The position numbers were made by a program, and so were the translations under genes. The notes under the pieces were generated by a model. It ran no database searches. It saw only the letters and a program-made list of their open reading frames with translations, and was not told the origin of the DNA. Of a stretch of 64,000 nt of DNA, positions 55,700 through 64,000 are shown piece after piece. How positions within the stretch are numbered: position 1 is the first letter of the stretch; each line of letters begins with the position of its first letter. The DNA is from Cordia subcordata (lineage: Eukaryota > Streptophyta > Magnoliopsida > Boraginales > Cordiaceae), in contig JAPTOF010000002.1 in assembly GCA_028554755.1 (NCBI GenBank), positions 13,007,001 to 13,071,000 of the forward strand, given 5' to 3'.

Positions 55700-58600
55700 C
55701 CAAACAAGTCCTTGTTCATCAAATAATTCTCTTCAATATATGTTAGCCATAATCTATTTTGATTAGTTTCCTAAGACCAAACTAATCTATATTTTCATCG
55801 TAATGAAAATTGCATTCGTCCACTACAACATTGGGTTCGCACTCTTGTTTCTTTTCTCCAACATTTAGTATTGGAATGAATTAATTTCATATTATCTTTA
55901 CTTTATACTTTCTCAATTTAATTAATTTTGTCATAATTGATTTTCCTTTTCTCAAACATACTATTTTAAGTAATGATAGTAGATAGTGATTTAGTATTAT
56001 TGAAGTATAAACATTGCTTGGGATTTATTTAAAAGGAGATGTTTGCATTATAAAAGCATCAAAATAGAAAAAAACAAGTATATCAAGTGGTTAAGACTAT
56101 CTGTACTCAGGTATAAAGTCCTGAGTTCAAATCTCATGTAGAATGAGGGATTGGATTTTGGGGGGAGGGGGGCAGAAAATTTAGGAAAAAAAACACACAC
56201 ACACACAAATGTGTGGGGAAAAATGGCTTGAACAGGAATCAGAAGTGACAAAATTAATGGGAAGAATGGAATATAAAAATCGAAGAGAAAGTTGCCATAT
56301 TAAACACTATAGTACAAAATAATGGAGCATGCCATGAAGTTAAGATTAATTCTTTAGTGACTTGTAAGACAGACAAATGCAAGCCCGCAACCACAAACGA
56401 ACACGGCTCGTGATTCGGATTTAAATTTTGTATGTTACCATTGAGAGTTGTGACCTACCTGAACTGATGCAATTGTTTTAGGTAGGTACACCTGGAGTTT
56501 ACCAATCAGTAGTTGGGTTCTACCAAGTAATCCAAGATGGGCTACACCAATGGTCGGGCTCTACTGGTTAGGTTCCTTCGTCATAAAAAAGGATAGACAA
56601 ATGCAAATTTGAATCCCTTTATAATGTATAATATTACAAGAAAATTTTAATTAACGATAAAAAATATATTAATTATTTTATTATAATTATATTATATTCT
56701 TTTATTTATAATATTATGAGAAGATTCAAATCCGAACAAACAAAGACATCGAAACTTACAATTGTCAAGAGTCATCTTAGGCTGCGTTTCTAACTAGATA
56801 TGTCATATTCACTCATTAAACAATGCCATGTGCTTGGATTATCTATCATTACAAACTTTGTCAACCAAATATTTAAATTATTTCAGCTACTTACGGCCAT
56901 GCTATTTTTGAATATTATCATATTGTACATCCCTGTTTTAAAATATTAAATGTGTGGGTAATCTCTATTTAGAAGCCTCAATCATTCTAGTAATGCTTTC
57001 TCATATCATCTCATAGGCTTATGACAAAAATGTGGATATCATATTATGGTCCCAATCATGCCACTAAAAATTAGTCAAAATTATTAAAAAAAAACAAGAT
57101 TTTGACCTTTGACATTTTCCACTAGCCGCCCTCACTAGCTATAGCCTTAGACATAGAACTCACCATAGGACAATAATGTATGAATAATAGAATTAAATAC
57201 GTTATAATATTATGAAAGAATTAAATTATTAAGTATTAAATGAGTCGAAATGATCAACGCCCTAGAAACAAGGAAGGTATGAGTATGACGGCTAGCTGTG
57301 CGTAATTTGGTCCATAGTTATTTAATTGATAATTGTAACTATAAAACTGAATTATACCATGATGTATACTCTCTCATAACATTGTGAGAGATTTTTGAAT
57401 CATTTACTAATTAATTTACAAGAATGAAGTGACAATGATGATTATAAATCAAAACAATAGTTTATCATAAAATCCATCATCATGGTGAATCAAAATATTA
57501 ATCATCAATAATTTTTACAAAACACATAGTATATAGTATACAGAATTTAGATTTTTCCTAGTCACTTGTATCTTCATTAGATATTGTTGAAAAATTGAAG
57601 AAGAAAATTTAACGTGTGTAGATATATCTATCAAAATAAAGTCGAACCAAAACCAAATCCAAAGGAAGTTTTTGAGGAATAAAAAAAAGAAAATCGATTG
57701 ACATTTGTAATCTATATTTATTTATACTATATATAATACAACAACCATGGCCTTTTCCAATTTCCGGCCTAAAGTAATGCATTCATATTTTTGCCATGCG
57801 GCTGTTGGACCATGTTTATATGCATGCCACACGAATTTTGTCTCCTACTATATGAATTACCAACAATTGGGGCTTCTTTCTAGGCAGTGTTTATACGTAT
57901 TAAATGGAAATGGCTAACTTTCTTTTTTATGCCCATTCTTTTAATTTAGGTGCTGGTTTTTTTTTTTTTTTGGGTAATAGTGGATGAGTCTAATTATTTT
58001 TAGATGCTTACTTTAATTTTAATAGATATTGAATTTGTTTTACATTTTTTTATGTGTAAGTGACTACTTTTTCATATGTACATCAAGTATAACAAATTCT
58101 ACATGTAGTTATAATCTCAAACCACTATGATAAATTTACCTATGTACATTAATATGTTTAAAGTATATAGTTTAATAGTTTTTATATATTAATTAATTAA
58201 AAATATACAGTTGATTACGAGATTTTCGTATTATACGAATGTAACAATGGCTAATTTTATTTTGATTTACAATATATTTTATTTATATTTTTATCTAATA
58301 TATAATTAGATCATGGCTTTACAAGTTTATATTTACAGCATTAAACTCAAGAAATATAGATAATTTAAATTATCTACATTTTTTTAATTAATGTAATATT
58401 AACTAAAATAATGAGAAATTATATTTCTTTTTCTATAATTTCATTAAAATAATTTTTTTTTAAAATATTTACTTCACATAAAAAATTGGTTCAACATTTA
58501 GTATGCAATAGTTTAGAACTTAGAAGTGAAAGAAATTATTTAATTTTAGTCTTTTTCTATATATTAAAAATAAAAATTTTTAATATTTATTTTGGGAAGC

Positions 58601-58799
58601 ATATATTAAAAATAAATATTTTGATCTTATAAAACTTATGGCGTATTCGGTGTATTGGGAGGGTGTTACGCTAGTTAAAATATAAATGAAAATCCTAATT
58701 TTGAAAAATGAAATTACTTTTTCCGCTTGCGTTACATCATAAGTTAACAAGAGCAATATGAAAAATAAAGAAAAGACAAAACCCAATTAAACGTGTTGG
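55700..58799. other. Non-coding, no gene seen
   Basis: AT-rich except for a GC-richer stretch at about 56360-56590 (GGTAGGTACACCTGGAG, GGTCGGGCTCTACTGG), which I cannot assign. A SINE-like remnant is at 56075-56195. A T-run is at 57957-57971. Minus ORFs 56048-56251 and 58580-58786 are probably chance. Confidence 0.45.
56075..56195 (+). repeat. tRNA-derived SINE-like remnant
   Basis: An A-box-like CAAGTGGTTAAGAC (56084) and a B-box-like GAGTTCAAATCTC (56123) are about 40 bp apart, as in tRNA genes and SINEs. A GAATGAGGGATTGGATTTTGG tail and A/CA-rich end follow. No cloverleaf could be drawn by eye, so it is not a tRNA gene. Two similar, more decayed copies lie near 53930 and 49043. Confidence 0.45.
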
Positions 58800-59450
58800 T
58801 GTGAACGCGTCTTCAAGTCAACCGGTACCGTAAGAAACGGGCGAGCGTTACTGACAGATGGCGGTTAAAAGCGCGTCAGTTGTACTTCCACGCGTCAGTT
58901 AATGATAGGTTACTTCCATACCTTAAAGATTGCTGACGTCAGTTTGACCAGTTGGTATCAACGCGTACATCAAGTGAGGTAGAAAACAAAATAAAGGCGA
59001 GTTGTTTGTAATATTATATTGATGAGTATTTGCATAGTGGTTTGTTTAGAGGACATTTTTTTTACTCAAAAATTAAAATATTAAGCAAAATTAACTTTAT
59101 TTGAGAATGGTTTTAAAAAATAATTCAATCTGGTTTAAGAAACGCGTGGCACGCAATCCCAGAGCGGGGAATGCATTTCGGGAATGCGGCCGCGCTCTAG
59201 GAGTGCGCCTACATTCCTGGAATGCGTTCTGCGCTTCCGAAACCCGTTTTCTGGGTTTTCCTGCAGCCTCGCCAGATCTGATTCGATTCCGATTTGATTT
59301 GATTGCGAAGACGAGAAAATATTCTTAGCAGCGTATTCTGGGAGTGCGTTTGCAGTATCCGGAATATATTCGCTGCCACAAATCAAGCTTGAGTCACTTC
59401 ACGTCATAGGAAATTTCAAAAGTCGCACTCCTAGAATGCGTTCTTTTGCC
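58800..59450 (+). promoter_or_regulatory. CpG-rich upstream region of the MULE, with GGARTGCG repeats
   Basis: This is the first CpG-dense stretch after about 45 kb of AT-rich DNA. At 58860-58900 CGCGTCAGTT occurs twice. At 59160-59445 the word GGARTGCG or a close variant (CTCTAGGAGTGCGCC, CTGGAATGCGTTCT, CTGGGAGTGCGTTT, CTAGAATGCGTTCT) recurs at least four times, some beside inverse CGCATTCC-type forms. It leads directly into a TATA box. It could be the terminal/promoter region of the MULE, but an inverted copy at the right end is not in the window. Confidence 0.45.
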
Positions 59451-59458
59451 TATATAAA
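59451..59458 (+). promoter_or_regulatory. TATA box before the MULE transposase
   Basis: TATATAAA followed by a C-rich stretch and a CCACCAAGTCATTCAATC-type leader, about 145 bp before the first recognisable transposase codons. A good plant core promoter by position and sequence. Confidence 0.6.
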
Positions 59459-59595
59459 CCCCAACCCCTTCCTCCACCAAGTCATTCAATCCGTTACCCA
59501 TTACAATAACTTTCCACCAAATAAAATTTCTACCAAATTCATTCAATTTGTTAGTATAAGTTTCTACCAAAGCACCTAAAAGAATTAATTCAACC

Positions 59596-62078
59596 GAGGT
59601 TACTGTTCTTTTATACTATGGCGGTTACACAATAATAACCGATTACAGTCTTGATTATAGAAGTCCAAATATACCACACAAAATCAAAATTCATCCAGAT
59701 ACAACTTACAGTGAATTTGTTTGTCGTGTAATTAGAAAACTAGGGATGCGTCCGAGCATCGATAGGGTTAACTTATGCTATCGTGACCCTAGATAGGATG
59801 CTACATTGCAGCAGATATATTATTATCCAAGTGCAATAATTGATGATGAAGATATGCGAGAGATGTATGGCACAGCTCGCTGTGAATGGAACTGCTGTGT
59901 GGCGCACGTAATAGTGGACGTTTAATCCATTTAGTCTGACGACATATATGTGACGTAAATAATGCCTGATGTCCCGTACCAGTCTAACATGCCAGACCTA
60001 AATGCAACACCATCGTATGTAAAAGATGAACATATTAATATTGCAACAACAGCGACGGAGTTTGCTACTTTTTCCATTTCCCCGCAACTGCATTCCACTT
60101 TTGAAGTCGGAAGACCCTCTCATCATGGCAGTGGCACAGAGGAGAGATGTGACGTCGTAGCAGATACTATTTGTCTGAGACAGACGAGGAAAACGAGGAC
60201 GGTGAATTGAACGATCAAGAAGAAGATGCAATCTCAGAAGCAAGTTTGAACTACCAAATTGAGAACGAGGTAGAAGGACCGGATGTCGATGCAGAGACGG
60301 GGGTAGATGAGGAGGAAGCAGTGAAGTTCTATACTGCTAGGAATGAATTCTACACGACAAACAGGTACGAAATCACCAAACGTCAAGTATGGGACCGGGA
60401 CAGGATGGAACTGGCCAAAGGAATGGTGTTCCCATCCAAAGTGGATGGGATAAGGGCTGTTCAACAGTACGCAATAAGAATACAAAAGGAATATAGGGTC
60501 GTCAAGTCGAGTAAGACCCTGTGGAAGGTACGATGTAGGGAAGCACACAGTGGAATTGTAGAATGCCCATGGTATTTATGTGTAATAAGGAAAGCAACAC
60601 ACAAACAGTGGGAGATCACGCAGTATGACGTCAGACATGTATGTATGGCACAAATAACTACGTTGGGGCACAGAAATTTGATCGCGGGATTGGTTGGATA
60701 TTTGGTGAGACATTTCATAGCTAAGAAGGTTGATTACGAGGTCAGGCTTATCCACGCTCACATGAAGAAGAACCTTAACGTGGATTTCAGTTACGGAAAA
60801 GCATGGAACGACCGGAGTAAAGCAATTGAACTAGTGTGTGGCAATTGGGACACGTTGTATCAAATGCTCCCACAGTTTCTTGGTGTCGTGATGGCCAAGA
60901 ATCCAGGTAGTGTTGTGAGATATAGGTTTGCCGAAGGCTCAACGCATGCTAAAAAATTTTTCGACACGGTTTACTGGGCGTTCGGTCCATGCATCGCAGC
61001 GTAGAGGCATTGTAAGCCTGTTGTTTCATTGAACGGCACACACTTGCAGGGGAAGTACAAGGGTCATCTCCTAGTTGCATTAGCCACAGACGTTAACTGC
61101 CAAGTGTTGCCGTTAGCTTTTGTCGTTGTGGACGCAGAGACAACTCGTATTTGGTCGTGGTTCTTACATCAGTTGCATGAGAACTTTTTCATCGGGATGC
61201 CCCAAGTGTGTATCATTTTAGATAGGCATGCAGGCATCGCATCTACAATCGAACGGGTTATATATGACGGTCAACTTCAAATAAAACATCACGTCTGCTT
61301 GAGACATCTGAAGAGAAATGTGATGAAAAGATGGCGGAATCAATTCATTAAAGACATGTGTTGGATAGCTGGCCGAGAATGTCAAGCACGCAAACATTTG
61401 CATGCAATGAACATGATCCTTGTTGTGGACTCTTGTCAGAACGGTGTTGGCAGACGAGTGCACAAGTTTCTATTCGATATCCTCATCGATACATGGACCA
61501 TGAGTGCTGATGGGGGATTCAGATAAGGTGTGATGACCATAAATAATGTCGAATGATTCAAAGGTGTCCTCGTCGGTGCAAGGGGTTTACTCATCACAGC
61601 CCTTGTTACTAATACTTTTATGAAGATAAAAGGTTACTTTTATGATCGGTTAGTCCATGCCATGCAGTTGGAAAGTGAAGGCCATCGGCTCCCTCCTAGT
61701 GTGAGGGAGCTATTTGAGAAGTGGGAGACTTCATCACATTGCCATCACGTACTTAGTTTCAGAGAGGATGACAGATACCAGGTCGATCGGTTGCCAATGC
61801 AATGGAATGAGAATCTGCCAAACCAGGTTGTCAACTGGGAAGAAAGTACGTGTACTTGCGGCAAGTGGGTTGAATATCACTTGCCATGCTCGTATGTACA
61901 AACTGTTGCTTGGTTTAGAGAGTTTAATGTGGAAAGCATGATATCTCAATACCTGACAGTGAAATCGTACGAAGATACCTATTGGCGGACATTCGAGCCT
62001 CTTGGACTCCAATTTTATTGGCCTCCAGTGCCTGCATGGACGTTGCATCCGAACCCAAGTCGTGTTCGAAAGAGATGA
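59596..62078 (+). pseudogene. MuDR-type (MULE) transposase, broken
   Basis: The N-terminal domain reads VLLYYGGYT and a KIKIHPDTTYSEF-type segment (59596-59930), like the MuDR N-terminal domain; its ATG is not recognisable. A TAG interrupts at 59794. After an acidic linker and a frame change near 60150-60200, one frame holds to the TGA at 62076. It covers the DNA-binding MuDR domain (KVDGIRAVQQYAI, W-VRC-EAHSG-VECPWYL), the MULE DDE domain and a SWIM zinc finger. In-frame stops: 61002, 61524, about 61551. The first catalytic motif is NGTHL (AAC at 61032) where DGTHL is normal; LDRHAGI (Asp at 61221) is kept; the SWIM CxC is kept (61851-61859) but its final His is Tyr (61893). About 800 codons. 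It cannot be active. Confidence 0.88.
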
Positions 62079-62459
62079 GGTCGAGCCGGCGGCTGGCGCA
62101 TCCCTAATGAGATGGATAACTCAGTACGTCGTGGACGATGAAGGTGTACAGCATGTGGTCAACCAGGTCACACTGCTCCAATTTGCCCCAACAACCAAAA
62201 TGCGTAATGCCTTATGTTTAGCAGTTGCCACAAGTTCCATATGTAATCATTTTATGTCTATTTGTTTTGACGTTGTAATGTTATTGTGTAATCGTTTTAT
62301 GTTTATTTGTTGTGACGTTGTAATGTTAATGTGTAATTAACATTGTCAGGTTAACAATAATGTGTCTAAAATAAAAAAAACCAAATGAAAGTCCAATCAA
62401 TAAAAAAAAAGTTTTCCACAAAATACATATGAAAAAAAAGTGCAAGAAAACTGAATACA
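62079..62459. other. Intergenic segment between converging MULE and PMD genes
   Basis: The first 150 bp is still GC-rich and may be transposase C-terminal or 3' UTR remains. Two near-identical ~40-bp units (TTTTATGTYTATTTGTTKTG...CGTTGTAATGTTAWTGTGTAAT in pieces) lie at about 62249-62337. AT-rich beyond. No separate gene. Confidence 0.45.
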
Positions 62460-64000
62460 TCATTCAGGAGTGTAATGATCAGGCCCCTTCCCCCTGGTAC
62501 TGTGGTCAGGTAAATGACGTCTAACGGGGGATGGTGCGTTGCATTTTCTGGATGAACGTGTCTGACGTAGCGGAGGCTCCTGTGCTTGTGACTGTGTGGT
62601 TGGTGCCTGTGGCGCATGTGCCTCGAATGAACGCGACGAGGGTTACTACTGCTTAACACTACTGTCCACCAATGGCTAGGAGACGTAGTCTTGGGACCCC
62701 ATGTATCTGCTTGGAGACCTTCTGATGACTCGCTATGTGTCGCCTCGTCATCCTCCTCGCCGTCAGCTGCCTCATCAATCACCGACCTGGATGATCCGCT
62801 AGCCTCGAACATACCCTGTCTACCGCGATTGATCAACTCAACACCCCCACTGGAAAAGTCAAAAGGGAACAAACGATACGTAGGTGGACGATATGCTGGC
62901 TGTGTGGGTGGACGATATGTGAGGATGGTGCATCGGGGGCAAATGGCTGTGATGACCTGGTGGGATACGAGTGACTGCGGTGCGAAGGACAAGGATGATG
63001 CGAACGATGCTCTCTATACTGCTGTAGTGGCTGCATTGGAGGTGCATCGGGCAACTCCCACATGGCTCTCTGCTGTATGAGATGCTCGTGCTGTGTGTGT
63101 CGGAGTGCGCTCTCGCCATGCAATTGCATGAGCTGTAAGTGCCGCATCACATGCTTCATGTGTGCACCGCCTCCAAGGTCCCCCGTCTCATATCGCTGCA
63201 GCAAATCACGCGAATGATGAACCACACGCTGAACGACAGCGGCCTATAGGTAAACATAACATATTGTGGTTAATATCAGCTAATAGTGTACATAAACAAG
63301 AGTACAAAGGCAGCTCACTGGCGCCACGTAACCATCTCGCCTATGACTTGTACCTGGATGACGCACATGTAATATGGTCACCCAACGGTTCCAAGTCATG
63401 TAAGCCTTGAGTGCTGCTGCTGGCGGCGGATCCTCCACCTGTCCATGTAAAACGCGCTGCTGCCAATTCACCTACATATCCACAGCCTCTGTCAGCGCAG
63501 CTCCCTCGACCTTTTCCTTTCCATACCTGTGTTTCTCATGTGTAGGGGGATCATGAGGGATTACCACCCTTAGTCTAAACTACCGCAAGACACGATCCGG
63601 GCGATGCCACTTAACAGTGTGCCCAAATATCAGCGGTATCCGGGCACACCAGACGTCACTGTCGGCAACACAATACAGTGAGAGGGTCCCCAGTATCGCC
63701 TTGAACGGCTGCCATATGAGCTATAACCAAAACAAGCACTGGATAGTTAATTACATGCATCACGCACGTGTTCAATAGTACAGGACATGAATATGTAATA
63801 AAGCAACTTCAGTTTATTATACCTCGTCAGGCTGTAGATGGTCTATAACATCCTGACACTTAACCTGACCTGACTTTTCATATGCATCTGTCATTTCCTT
63901 TTTGACGTAAAACTGTACACCCCGTAGAACGCCAGGGAGCTGAAACATAGCCTCCAGATGATGCTACTGGCGCTGTAGCTGCTCTCTTGTGGGATTTAGA
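62460..64000 (-). pseudogene. Plant mobile domain (PMD, MAIN-like / aminotransferase-like) gene, 3' part, broken
   Basis: The minus strand enters from the right edge. Exon 64000-63823 reads FYVKKEMTDAYE and ends HLQPDE. Exon 63720-63354 reads IWQPFKAILG, SLYCVADSDVWCARIPLI, VKWHRPDRVLR and PTHEKH, and then MTWNRWVTILHVRHPG. Exon 63243-62460 holds a His/Arg/Pro-rich tail ending GKGPDHYTPE. Introns have GT/AG ends. This is the PMD pattern of genes annotated as MAIN-like or 'phosphatase 7 long form homolog'; roles are in DNA-associated or silencing functions, and many copies ride on transposons. Stops interrupt the middle exon (after VLR near 63583 and after AVDM near 63475), and the last exon needs three frames. 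The 5' part is outside the window. Confidence 0.75.

Noticed and set aside
56075..56150. tRNA gene
   Set aside because: A- and B-box words are present, but no cloverleaf stems or anticodon arm can be formed. SINE remnant is the better reading.
59962..60210. Separate small gene upstream of the transposase
   Set aside because: It is the linker of the MULE transposase in the frame used by its N-terminal domain; a frame change connects it to the frame starting at 60171.
62691..63410. Plus-strand ORFs of 129 and 82 aa opposite the PMD gene
   Set aside because: They are antisense shadows of the minus-strand PMD tail, which has the recognisable domain and splice sites.

Overview
This is a 64 kb piece of an AT-rich plant nuclear genome. 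Introns, LTR retrotransposons, Tourist-like MITEs, plant SINEs, a Mutator-like transposase, a plant mobile domain (PMD) gene and a plant-type GH3 beta-xylosidase all point to a flowering plant, most likely a eudicot. The species cannot be named from the sequence. Only one host gene looks intact. The rest is mobile-element sequence in various states of decay, with AT-rich filler between.

Layout. 1-609: 5' LTR and leader of a minus-strand Ty1-copia element that runs off the left edge. 610-5828: non-coding, with several foldback MITEs. 5829-11124 (minus): a complete six-exon BXL7-like beta-D-xylosidase of 773 aa, with a SINE and a CACTA-like MITE in intron 2. 11125-14530: promoter, MITE, microsatellite, a LINE fragment and a DC1-domain gene fragment. 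14533-23630 (plus): a decayed SIRE-like copia element. It carries an extra ORF after pol, and another LTR is inserted in its pol. 23897-30412: a plus-strand copia LTR and leader, split by a complete minus-strand Tork/TNT1-like copia element (E1, 23947-29381, TSD ATATA). 30413-36478: two truncated copia remnants in opposite orientation, on either side of about 4 kb of very AT-rich, internally repetitive DNA. 36479-42148: non-coding, with MITE and LINE remnants. 42149-47729 (minus): a second, younger copy of the E1 family (E2, TSD ATTTT), nearly coding-competent. 49647-50929: a solo SIRE-type LTR. 50930-58800: MITEs, SINE remnants, and a pair of ~370-390 bp direct repeats around a MITE. 58800-64000: a GC- and CpG-richer block with a TATA-bearing promoter, a broken MuDR-type transposase (plus) and a broken, intron-containing PMD gene (minus) converging on it.

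How the parts relate. The xylosidase is probably a secreted cell-wall enzyme and is independent of its neighbours. E1 and E2 are one family. By eye their LTR pairs differ by about 11% and 4%, so E1 is older. Both share a leader packed with W-box cores and an LTR foldback that also occurs in two unrelated copia LTRs here. The MULE transposase and PMD gene are arranged tail to tail, like the two genes of maize MuDR, and may be one two-gene element whose right end lies outside the window.

The strongest candidates for something new are the SIRE-like third ORF, the MULE/PMD pair with its CpG-rich repeat-bearing promoter, and the shared LTR foldback. All boundaries, divergence estimates and family calls were made by eye; no database search was run.
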